A stretch of 5,084 nucleotides of DNA. It comes from Acidimicrobiaceae bacterium (GTDB taxonomy: Bacteria; Actinomycetota; Acidimicrobiia; Acidimicrobiales; Bog-793). Positions 1 through 5,084 of this stretch are shown one piece after another; positions within the stretch are counted from its first letter, which is position 1, and every line of letters begins with the position of its first letter. The position numbers and the translations under genes are program-made. Below the pieces are notes generated by a model. The model ran no database searches, was not told the origin of the DNA, and saw only the letters and a program-made list of their open reading frames with translations. The stretch spans positions 1 to 5,084 of the forward strand of contig JAODBN010000125.1 in the NCBI GenBank assembly GCA_025463965.1. The letters are read 5' to 3'.

Positions 1-2177
1 AAGCGGGCCACGTCGAGGGTCAGCCACCCGACTCGTCGGGTCGGGATCCCGGCGAGCTCGAGGACCGCCGGGTCGAGCTCGCCGAGCGCTCCGAAGGGAC
101 CGTCGGGGCCCACGAGGAGCGCGCGTCGGCTCGGGTGCAGGCCGACGAGTTGTCGCCCCGCGCCGTTCCTGCGCTCTTCCAGGCCGTCCCCCTGAGCGAG
201 CTCGATCACCGAGGGCTCGAGGCGCAGCCCCTCGACGAGGCTCTCCCAGCTGCCGAGGGCGCTCGCCACGTCGTCGTCGCCCCGAGCGAGCAAGACGGCC
301 AGCTGCTCGGACTCCTCGGGCCACTCCTCGCCGTCCGGCGGGGCGGCGAAGACCGCCCCGAGCTCGAACAGTCGAAGCTCGCCGTTGCGGTGCGCCACGT
401 TGTGGCGAAGCGCCGCAACGAGGCCGGCGAGCAGGCTCGTGCGCAGCACCGACTCCTCGGCCACGATCGGGTTGGCGAGGCCCACCGGGCGCGCCGGCCC
501 GCCGAGGCGCTCTTCGGCGCGGGCGTCGACGAGCGAGCTCGTCCAGGCCTCCATCGCTCCGCTCCCGGCCAAGATCCGCCGCAGGCGGCGGATCGTCTGC
601 TGACGCACACTCAGGCGCCCGACGTTCGCCGAGCGGCGCTGGGTCGGGGTGATCGCCTCGTAGCCGTGGTGGCGGGCGACCTCCTCGATGAGGTCCACCT
701 CCCGGCTGACATCCGGGCGGAACGAGGGCACCTCCACCTCGAGGCCCTCGGCGACCGGGGTCGAGTCGAACCCGATGGGCTCGAGGAGGCGAGCGGCTTC
801 CGACGCCTCGAGCGCGGTGCCGAGCAGCCCGTTCAGCCGCTCGGTCCGAAGCACCAGCCGGCGACGGACCGGCGGGACGGGTCGGTCCTCGAGAAGGCCC
901 GGGGCCACCACCGGCAGCGGGGCATCGACGCGTCGCGCCGCCTCCACGATGAGCTCGAGCACCCGGTCAGCGGACCGGGGCGCGATCTCCGGGTCCACGC
1001 CACGCTCGAAGCGCGCCGAGGCCTCGGTCCGGATCCCCCTGCGCTTGGCCGCACGGCCGACGACGAGCGGGTCGAAGTGCGCCGCCTCGAGCAGCACGCG
1101 ACTCGTCGCCTCGCTGACCTCACTGTCGGCACCGCCCATCACCCCGGCGAGGCCGACCGGCCGGTCGTCGCCGTCCGCGATCACGAGCTCTTCGACGTCG
1201 CGCTCCACCCCGAGCGCGTCGAGCGCCCGCCCGAGCCGCTGCTCGGCCCCGTCCAGGGTGACGAGCACCTCACCCGGACGCGCCGGGCGGGCGACGATGC
1301 GGTGACCGGCCAGCCGGTCGAGGTCGTAGGGATGGGTGGGCTGGCCGAGCTCCAGCATCACGTAGTTGGACGCGTCGACGACCGAGTTGATCGGCCGCAT
1401 GCCCGAGAGCAGCAAGCGACGGGCGACGAGGGGCGACGAGACCACCGGAGTGATCCCGGTCACCACCCGCCCGACGATGCGGTCACAGGCCGAGGGAGCG
1501 AGCGTCGCCACCGAGGCGAGGGCGGACGCCGCGGTGCCCGAGGACTCGATCGCCACGGGCGGGACCGTGAAGGGGAGTCCGAGGCGGGCGCCGAGGTCGC
1601 GGGCGATCCCAGCCACCGACAGCGCATCGGGCCGGTTGACCTCGATGGCAATGTCGTAGACGGCGTCGGGGACGATCCCGAGGTGCTCGGCGAGCGCCAT
1701 CCCCGCCTCGATGCCTTCGGGAAGCGGCGCGCCCTTCCCGGGCGAGGCGAGCACGAGCAGCCCGCTCGAGTCCCCCGGCAGGCCGAGCTCGGACGGCGAG
1801 CAGAGCATCCCGTCCGAGACGGCCCCGCGCATCTTGCGCCGCGTGATCACCATCCCGTTCGGCAGTTCGGCCCCGACCGTGGCGAGCGGCACGACGTCGC
1901 CGGCTTGGAAGTTCCACGCCCCACAGACGATCTCGATCGGGTCGGGACGGCCGGCGTCCACGAGGACCCGCCGGATCCGGTCCGCGCCCTCGATCGGCGA
2001 GATCTCGAGCACGTGCGCGAGCACGACGCCGTCGAGGCCAGCTCCGACCTGGTCGATCGACTCGACGACGAGGCCGAGCGAGTCCATCTGGCGCCCCAGC
2101 TCGCCGAGCGCGGCGCGGTCAGTCGGGTCGATCTGCAGCGGCAGGAAATCGCCGAGCCAGGACAGCGGGACGCGCAC
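1..2177 (-). CDS. pheT: Phenylalanyl-tRNA synthetase beta subunit (3'-truncated by window edge)
   Basis: Beta subunit of the cytoplasmic alpha2-beta2 phenylalanyl-tRNA synthetase, which charges tRNA-Phe and edits mischarged Tyr. I translated it from the GTG at 2177: 725 complete codons stay open to the window edge. Domains seen: an N-terminal PheT start (RVPLSWLGDFL, residues 2-12); a tRNA-binding OB-fold around 45-150 with ADRIRRV, EIVCGAWN and RKMRGAVSDGMLCS; the B3/4 editing region around 225-400 with PINSVVDASNYVMLELGQP (262-280), LAGVMGGADSEVS and RTEASARFERGVDP; the B5 domain ending in RPDVSREVDLIEEVARHHGY (487-506); then the catalytic-like core with NPIVAEESVLRTSLL and LFELGAVF, and GELDPAVLELAGIP near the edge. 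Family members are about 800 residues, so roughly the last 80-100, including the FDX-ACB anticodon-binding domain, lie outside. GTG is supported by AAAGGAG seven bases upstream. It follows pheS by 12 nt. The stretch around 311-332 looks slightly longer than usual for the family. Confidence 0.97.
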   Translation of the reverse strand, partial: MRVPLSWLGDFLPLQIDPTDRAALGELGRQMDSLGLVVESIDQVGAGLDGVVLAHVLEISPIEGADRIRRVLVDAGRPDPIEIVCGAWNFQAGDVVPLATVGAELPNGMVITRRKMRGAVSDGMLCSPSELGLPGDSSGLLVLASPGKGAPLPEGIEAGMALAEHLGIVPDAVYDIAIEVNRPDALSVAGIARDLGARLGLPFTVPPVAIESSGTAASALASVATLAPSACDRIVGRVVTGITPVVSSPLVARRLLLSGMRPINSVVDASNYVMLELGQPTHPYDLDRLAGHRIVARPARPGEVLVTLDGAEQRLGRALDALGVERDVEELVIADGDDRPVGLAGVMGGADSEVSEATSRVLLEAAHFDPLVVGRAAKRRGIRTEASARFERGVDPEIAPRSADRVLELIVEAARRVDAPLPVVAPGLLEDRPVPPVRRRLVLRTERLNGLLGTALEASEAARLLEPIGFDSTPVAEGLEVEVPSFRPDVSREVDLIEEVARHHGYEAITPTQRRSANVGRLSVRQQTIRRLRRILAGSGAMEAWTSSLVDARAEERLGGPARPVGLANPIVAEESVLRTSLLAGLVAALRHNVAHRNGELRLFELGAVFAAPPDGEEWPEESEQLAVLLARGDDDVASALGSWESLVEGLRLEPSVIELAQGDGLEERRNGAGRQLVGLHPSRRALLVGPDGPFGALGELDPAVLELAGIPTRRVGWLTLDVAR

Positions 2178-2184
2178 GGTTCGG

Positions 2185-2191
2185 CTCCTTT
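2185..2191 (-). promoter_or_regulatory. Shine-Dalgarno of pheT, overlapping the pheS stop
   Basis: AAAGGAG on the minus strand ends seven bases before the pheT GTG at 2177. Its first two A's are also the last two bases of the pheS TAA stop (2192-2190). It fixes the GTG as the pheT start. Ribosomes terminating pheS would finish on the pheT initiation site, which fits coupled, stoichiometric synthesis of the two subunits. Confidence 0.85.
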
Positions 2192-3278
2192 AGAACTGGG
2201 CGAGGAAGCGGGCGTCGTTCTCGATGAAGCTGCGGATGTCCTCGATCTCGTGGCGCATCATCGCGAGCCGGTCGATCCCGAAACCGAAGGCGAACCCGGA
2301 CCACTCCTCGGGGTCGATCCCGGCGTGTTCGAGCACCGCCGGGTGGACCATTCCCGCTCCCCCGAGCTCGATCCATCCGACACCCCCACAGGTCCGACAG
2401 CCCGTCCCACCGCAGATCGAGCAGGTGATCTCGAACTCGGCGGAGGGCTCGGTGAAGGGGAAGTGGGCAGGGCGCAGCCGGCTCTTGGTTCCTTGGCCGA
2501 AGATCGCCTCGGTGAACGTCGCGATCGTGCCCGCGAGGTCGCCGAAGGTGACCCCGCGGTCGATCACGATGCCCTCGATCTGATGGAACACCGGCAGGTG
2601 CCGGGCGTCCGCGGTGTCGCGGCGGTAGACGCGCCCCGGCGCCACGGCGTAGAGCGGCAGCACGCCGCGCTCGAGCAAACGGATCTGCACCGGCGAGGTC
2701 TGGGTGCGCAAGAGGAAGCTCTCACGATCGCCGAGGTCGAGATAGAAGCTGTCCTGGTTGCTGCGGGCCGGGTGGTCCGGTGGGACGTTGAGGGCCGTGA
2801 AGTTGTTCCAGTCGGACTCGACCTCGGGTCCCTCGGCGATCTCGTAGCCCATGCCGACAAAGACGTCCTCGAGCTCCTCGCGTACCTGGGTGACGAGGTG
2901 CAGATGACCGGTCGACCATTCTTGGGAGAGCCGGACCTCGGTGAGGTCGAGGCGGTCGGCCGCGAGCTTCGCCGCGCGCTGACGCTCGGCGAGGGTCTCC
3001 GCCCGCTGCGACAGCGCAGCCTCGAGCTCGTCGCGAGCCGCGTTCAGCGCGGCACCGGCCGTCCGCCGTTGCTCGGGGGCGATCGTGCCGAGGCCCTTTC
3101 GCCAGCCGGCGAGCCGCGAGCGGGGGCCGAGCACGTCGCTGCGGAGCACGCCGAGCGTGTCGAGGTCCGCCGCCTCGCCGATGGCGAGCAGGGACTGCGC
3201 GAGCTGGGCCTCGAGCTCCCCCGGGCTCCACGGCGCGCCCGCGACCGCTCCCTCGCTCTGTTGCGCCATGGGCCTCAT
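2190..3278 (-). CDS. pheS: Phenylalanyl-tRNA synthetase alpha subunit
   Basis: Catalytic alpha subunit of class II PheRS, activating Phe with ATP and transferring it to tRNA-Phe together with the beta subunit. 362 residues, a normal length. Residues 20-115 are a charged, Ala/Leu/Arg-rich helical arm (tRNA-binding coiled coil). The class II core follows: STGHLH (122-127), GPEVESDWNNFTALN (150-164) with HPAR (169-172), motif 2 LLRTQTSPVQIR (189-200) and GRVYRRD (215-221), FHQIEG (231-236), FPFTEPSAEFEI (273-284), GGAGMVHPAVL (306-316) and motif 3 FGFGIDRLAMMRH (331-343, Arg337). Four cysteines, C286-x2-C-x4-C-x2-C297, form a possible zinc site. The ATG overlaps the methyltransferase stop as ATGA and no strong Shine-Dalgarno is visible, so coupling is likely. 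Met4 (ATG at 3269) is an alternative start. The stop is TAA and pheT begins 12 nt later. Confidence 0.98.
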   Translation of the reverse strand: MRPMAQQSEGAVAGAPWSPGELEAQLAQSLLAIGEAADLDTLGVLRSDVLGPRSRLAGWRKGLGTIAPEQRRTAGAALNAARDELEAALSQRAETLAERQRAAKLAADRLDLTEVRLSQEWSTGHLHLVTQVREELEDVFVGMGYEIAEGPEVESDWNNFTALNVPPDHPARSNQDSFYLDLGDRESFLLRTQTSPVQIRLLERGVLPLYAVAPGRVYRRDTADARHLPVFHQIEGIVIDRGVTFGDLAGTIATFTEAIFGQGTKSRLRPAHFPFTEPSAEFEITCSICGGTGCRTCGGVGWIELGGAGMVHPAVLEHAGIDPEEWSGFAFGFGIDRLAMMRHEIEDIRSFIENDARFLAQF

Positions 3279-4087
3279 GCTAAGGGCTGGGGCGCCCCGG
3301 CCTCGAAAGGACCGGGCGCGCCGGCGAGGCGCCGGCGCCGGGCCACCTCGAAGACGAGCACTGTGGCCGCCATCGCCACGTTCAAGGACTCAGCCGCCGG
3401 TGCCATCGGGATGGTGACGCCGCCGTCGCTTCGGGCCGACAGCTCCTCGGGAAGCCCGCCCGCCTCGTTGCCGAGGAGCAGGGCGAGGCGCTCGGGCAGC
3501 TCGGCGGTGGCGTAGTCCTCCCCGCCGCGCGCGACGGTGGCCAGGCGGGTGTAGCCGGACTCACCGAGGGTGTCGAGCACCTCGCCGGGCTCGCCGGCGA
3601 GCGCGAAGGGAACCTGGAAGAGCGCCCCGGCGGAAGCCCGGACGACCTTCGGGTTGTACGGATCTGCGCTCCCCTGGCAGCAGACGACCCCATCAGCGCC
3701 GCCGGCAGCCGCGCTGCGAAGGATCGAGCCGAGATTGCCCGGGTCGCGCACGTCGACGCAGACCAGCAGGAACGTCTTCTCGAGAAGGGACTCGAGCGGT
3801 ACGTCGCGGCTTGCGACGACGGCGCAGATCGGCTGGGGCGTGACGGTGTCGGCGACCCGCTCCATCACGCCTTGGGCGAGCGGGAAGACTCGCACCCCGG
3901 CTGCCTGCGCACGGCGCACCACCTCGGCGCAAAGCGCCGAGGTGGTCGCGCCGGGGGCGAGATAGACCGACTCCACACGGGCGCCGGCGTCGAGTGCCGC
4001 TTCGAGGACCTTCGCGCCTTCGAGCACGAAGGCCCGCTCGGAGCGGCGGGCGCTCCGTTGTCGGAGCAGCCGACGGAGCCGCTGCAC
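3275..4087 (-). CDS. SpoU/TrmH-family RNA 2'-O-ribose methyltransferase
   Basis: SPOUT-class SAM-dependent methyltransferase, predicted to methylate a ribose 2'-OH in rRNA or tRNA. 270 residues from a GTG. Residues 16-90 form the substrate-binding N-domain (RAFVLEGAKVLEAAL; an L7Ae-like fold is usual in this family). The knotted SAM domain carries motif 1 DPGNLGSILRSA (115-126, Asn118 and Arg124), NPKVVRASAGALFQVPF (145-161), motif 2 LLLGNEAGGLPEE (203-215, Glu208) and motif 3 IPMAPAAESLNVAMAATV (226-243). All signature residues are present. It lies 32 nt after rplT and overlaps pheS by 4 nt, the position held by tsnR in mycobacteria, but the target nucleotide cannot be read from sequence. 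The start is uncertain: no Shine-Dalgarno precedes the GTG, and the frame is open upstream. The preceding codons (LGPRHQRV) look like the family's N-terminus, so a CTG start at 4108 is possible. Confidence 0.93.
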   Translation of the reverse strand: MQRLRRLLRQRSARRSERAFVLEGAKVLEAALDAGARVESVYLAPGATTSALCAEVVRRAQAAGVRVFPLAQGVMERVADTVTPQPICAVVASRDVPLESLLEKTFLLVCVDVRDPGNLGSILRSAAAGGADGVVCCQGSADPYNPKVVRASAGALFQVPFALAGEPGEVLDTLGESGYTRLATVARGGEDYATAELPERLALLLGNEAGGLPEELSARSDGGVTIPMAPAAESLNVAMAATVLVFEVARRRRLAGAPGPFEAGAPQPLA

Positions 4088-4119
4088 CCGTTGGTGGCGC
4101 GGCCCCAGGGGCTGCTCGT

Positions 4120-4590
4120 TCAGGAGGCGGCCTCGCCGGTGGAGGCTGGCTGCACCTCGTCGTCTTCGGCCGCGTCGACCGGCTCGGACTCGGCGTCGGA
4201 CTCCTCGGCCTGGAGCACCTCGGGCACCGCCTCGTCACCGAGGGCGTCCGATGCGACCTTCACGAGGGCGGCGAAGGCCACCGGGTCGCGAACCGCCACG
4301 TCGGCGAGGACCTTGCGGTCGACGGCCACCTCGGCACGATGGAGGCCGGCGATGAAGCGGCTGTAGCTCATGCCCTCGACCCTGGCCGCCGCGTTGATGC
4401 GCTGGATCCAGAGCTTGCGGAAGTCGCCCTTGCGCGCCCGCCGGTCACGGTACGCGTACTACAGCGAGTGCATGACCTGCTCATGCGCGGACTTGTACGA
4501 GCGCGACTTGTTGCCGTAGTAGCCCTTCGCCTGCTCGAGTACCGCCCTGCGGTGCTTCTTTCCGTGGACCGCGCGCTTCACCCTGGCCAT
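4120..4590 (-). CDS. rplT: 50S ribosomal protein L20, interrupted by in-frame TAG at codon 44
   Basis: Ribosomal protein L20 (bL20), a primary 23S rRNA binder needed for early 50S assembly. ATG at 4590 to TGA at 4120 is 156 codons plus stop. The N-terminus reads MARVKRAVHGKKHRRAVLEQ and continues AKGYYGNKSRSYKSAHEQVM, then HSL. Codon 44 is TAG (4461-4459), where E. coli L20 has Gln in the GQYAYRDRR segment. After it the same frame continues YAYRDRRARKGDF, KLWIQRINAAARVEGMSYSR, FIAGL and DRKVLADVAV, so the frame is intact and only one C-to-T change from CAG is needed. If the TAG is genuine, translation would give a 43-residue peptide; ATG at 4371 (Met74) with AGGG eight bases upstream could restart an 83-residue C-terminal piece. 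Residues 118-156 are an extra acidic tail, since family members usually end near 118. Since L20 is normally required, error or readthrough is more likely than simple loss. Confidence 0.95.
4459..4461 (-). other. Premature in-frame amber codon (TAG) in rplT
   Basis: Read on the minus strand, codons 40-47 are ATG CAC TCG CTG TAG TAC GCG TAC. The TAG sits where E. coli L20 has Gln44. A G instead of A at plus-strand 4461 would restore CAG. The site lies next to a perfect 10-bp palindrome, GTACGCGTAC, at 4450-4459. Confidence 0.93.
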
Positions 4591-4597
4591 GGGTGTG

Positions 4598-4604
4598 CTC
4601 CTTT
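4598..4604 (-). promoter_or_regulatory. Shine-Dalgarno of rplT
   Basis: AAAGGAG on the minus strand with a seven-base spacer before the rplT ATG. It is the same core and spacing as for pheT and confirms the L20 start. An intact ribosome-binding site argues that the gene is still meant to be translated despite the internal TAG. Confidence 0.85.
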
Positions 4605-4619
4605 CGAATTCTGGGTCAG

Positions 4620-4648
4620 ATCAAATGAATTGTCGGCCCGGGTGGCAA
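4620..4648 (-). promoter_or_regulatory. Candidate internal promoter upstream of rplT
   Basis: TTGCCA (4648-4643), a 17-base spacer, then TTTGAT (4625-4620) on the minus strand: 5/6 and 4/6 matches to the -35 and -10 consensus. It lies in the most AT-rich patch of the window (about 4605-4637), directly upstream of rplT. A start near 4613 would give a leader of only about 22 nt. This is inference from consensus similarity alone; the AT-richness may instead just keep the ribosome-binding site unstructured. Confidence 0.3.
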
Positions 4649-4688
4649 CCCCGGCCGGGGACCGCACCCCGCTCTTGGCGGGTGGTCC
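4649..4688 (-). promoter_or_regulatory. Hairpin and GC palindrome in the rpmI-rplT gap
   Basis: Directly after the rpmI stop the minus strand reads GGACC-A-CCCGC-CAAGA-GCGGG-GTGC-GGTCC (4688-4659): two perfectly pairing 5-bp stems around a five-base loop, with a 1/4-base internal loop. Overlapping its 3' end is the 12-bp palindrome CCCCGGCCGGGG (4660-4649). No T-tract follows, so a classical intrinsic terminator is unlikely. It could be an RNA processing site, attenuator, mRNA-stabilising element or L20 autoregulatory site; none of these is shown by the sequence itself. Confidence 0.45.
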
Positions 4689-4883
4689 TCAGATACCGAG
4701 GAGGCGGCGGACCTGTCGGCGGTCTCCGGCGGAGACCTGCACCTCTTTGCCGAGGCGGCGGGTCCGCTTCGACGACTTCTTCTCGAGCAGGTGCGAGCGA
4801 TTGGCCTGGCGGCGCATGATCTTGCCGGTCGCGGTCACCTTGAAGCGCGCGGCGGCACCCCGGTCGGTCTTCATCTTCGGCAT
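4689..4883 (-). CDS. rpmI: 50S ribosomal protein L35
   Basis: Ribosomal protein bL35, a small basic component of the large subunit. 64 residues, the normal length. It opens with MPKMKTDRGAAARFKVTATG, followed by GKIMRRQANRSHLLEKKSSK and RTRRLGKEVQVS, and ends near RQVRRLLGI: the family pattern of a lysine/arginine-rich protein with the conserved RSHLLEKKS-type core. The ATG lies 3 nt after the infC stop and is preceded by GGAGAGGG, with AGGG seven bases from the ATG inside the last infC codons, so it is probably co-translated with infC. The stop is TGA. An unusually long 98-nt gap separates it from rplT. Confidence 0.97.
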   Translation of the reverse strand: MPKMKTDRGAAARFKVTATGKIMRRQANRSHLLEKKSSKRTRRLGKEVQVSAGDRRQVRRLLGI

Positions 4884-4886
4884 TGC

Positions 4887-5084
4887 TCAGCCCTCTCCAG
4901 TTGTGGTCGTCGTCGTTCCGTTGGCCGCGGGGCCGGCGGGCACCTGTGGTGCATCAGCCGCCGCCTGCGGTGTCGCCTGCTGGGCGGTCGCGTTCGGGGG
5001 CGTCGCGCTCGGCGCGGTCGCGTTCGGGGCGGTCACGTTCGGGGCGGTCGCGTTCGGGGCGCTGCCGTCCTGGACGGGCGCCTC
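4887..5084 (-). CDS. infC: Translation initiation factor IF3, C-terminal tail only (5'-truncated by window edge)
   Basis: Only the last 65 codons and the TGA stop (4889-4887) are inside the window, and none of the conserved IF3 N- or C-domain is visible. The assignment rests on position, since infC directly precedes rpmI-rplT in most bacteria, and on the knowledge that actinobacterial IF3 proteins such as those of Streptomyces often carry long Ala/Pro-rich C-terminal extensions. The visible part is low complexity: EAPVQDGSA, five pentapeptide units of the PNATA type, a Gln/Ala/Pro stretch (QQATPQAAADAPQVPAGPAA), then NG, six threonines and GEG. It has almost no charge and is predicted to be disordered. 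If the upstream part is not IF3, this would be an unknown protein with a repeat tail. Confidence 0.75.
   Translation of the reverse strand, partial: EAPVQDGSAPNATAPNVTAPNATAPSATPPNATAQQATPQAAADAPQVPAGPAANGTTTTTTGEG
4983..5057 (-). repeat. Five 15-bp tandem repeats encoding PNATA-type pentapeptides
   Basis: Minus-strand units start at 5057, 5042, 5027, 5012 and 4997. The consensus is CCGAACGCGACCGCC. They encode PNATA, PNVTA, PNATA, PSATP and PNATA. The first and last units are identical in DNA, the second and third each differ by one base from them, and the fourth is the most diverged. Near-identity at synonymous positions points to recent slippage or unequal exchange. Copy number is likely to vary among relatives, always in frame because the unit is 15 bp. 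Confidence 0.9.

Noticed and set aside
688..1305. Other open frames inside pheT on both strands (for example 688-1305 plus and 1483-1917 minus)
   Set aside because: They lie wholly inside pheT, are extremely Arg/Ser/Pro-rich, and show no motif or ribosome-binding site.
1..2177. Frameshift or internal stop in pheT
   Set aside because: I translated all 725 codons from GTG 2177 to the edge; the frame is continuous and every expected domain appears in order.
135..3515. A 1126-codon open frame on the plus strand, opposite pheT, pheS and part of the methyltransferase
   Set aside because: It is antisense to three well-supported genes and crosses their boundaries. Its translation is Arg/Glu/Asp/His/Gly-rich with no recognisable domain, and long stop-free antisense frames are expected at this GC content. 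The strong conservation lies on the minus strand.
3872..4366. Plus-strand open frame opposite rplT and the methyltransferase start
   Set aside because: Shadow of two conserved genes; its low-complexity Ser/Thr/Ala end is just the complement of the L20 acidic tail.
4649..4688. Intrinsic transcription terminator after rpmI
   Set aside because: There is a good hairpin but no T-rich tract on the minus strand, and the downstream genes clearly belong to the same operon.
4983..5057. CRISPR array or mobile-element repeat
   Set aside because: The repeats are contiguous 15-bp units without spacers, stay in frame, and encode a pentapeptide in a protein tail.
4983..5057. N-glycosylation sequons (Asn-x-Thr) in the PNATA repeats
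   Set aside because: IF3 is cytoplasmic and the motif arises by chance from the repeat; no export signal is visible.

Overview
The window is a dense, strongly GC-rich bacterial stretch. Every supportable gene lies on the minus strand, so the operon reads from position 5084 down to 1. Its order is infC (3' end only), rpmI, rplT, a SpoU/TrmH-family RNA 2'-O-methyltransferase, pheS and pheT (5' part only). The infC-rpmI-rplT-pheST order is widespread in bacteria. An RNA methyltransferase between rplT and pheS is typical of Actinomycetota (compare tsnR of mycobacteria). With the high GC, TGA-dominated stops and low-complexity tails, this suggests an actinobacterial genome, perhaps Acidimicrobiia or a neighbouring class. 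The class-level guess is weak.

Layout in transcription order: 5084-4887 is the C-terminal tail of translation initiation factor IF3, with five tandem Pro-Asn-Ala-Thr-Ala-type units. 4883-4689 is ribosomal protein L35. 4688-4591 is the only sizeable intergenic gap (98 nt); it holds a hairpin, a 12-bp GC palindrome, an AT-rich patch with a promoter-like pair, and a strong Shine-Dalgarno. 4590-4120 is ribosomal protein L20, interrupted by an in-frame TAG at codon 44 and carrying an acidic C-terminal tail. 4087-3275 is the methyltransferase. 3278-2190 is PheRS alpha, overlapping the methyltransferase by ATGA. 2177-1 is PheRS beta, 725 codons without interruption, cut by the window edge before its anticodon-binding domain. 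No stretch over 300 bases lacks a gene.

The genes form one translation module: initiation (IF3), two large-subunit proteins (L35, L20), a probable rRNA/tRNA modifier, and both subunits of phenylalanyl-tRNA synthetase. Tight spacing (3 nt, 4-nt overlap, 12 nt) suggests coupled translation; the rpmI-rplT gap is the natural place for independent control.

I see no evidence of a new defence or mobile system. The notable anomaly is the TAG in rplT, which replaces the Gln found at residue 44 of E. coli L20 while the reading frame on both sides stays conserved. A sequencing or assembly error is the leading explanation. Real nonsense, readthrough or a split L20 would be more interesting. Secondary points are the repeat tail of IF3, the acidic tail of L20, and the structured rpmI-rplT gap.
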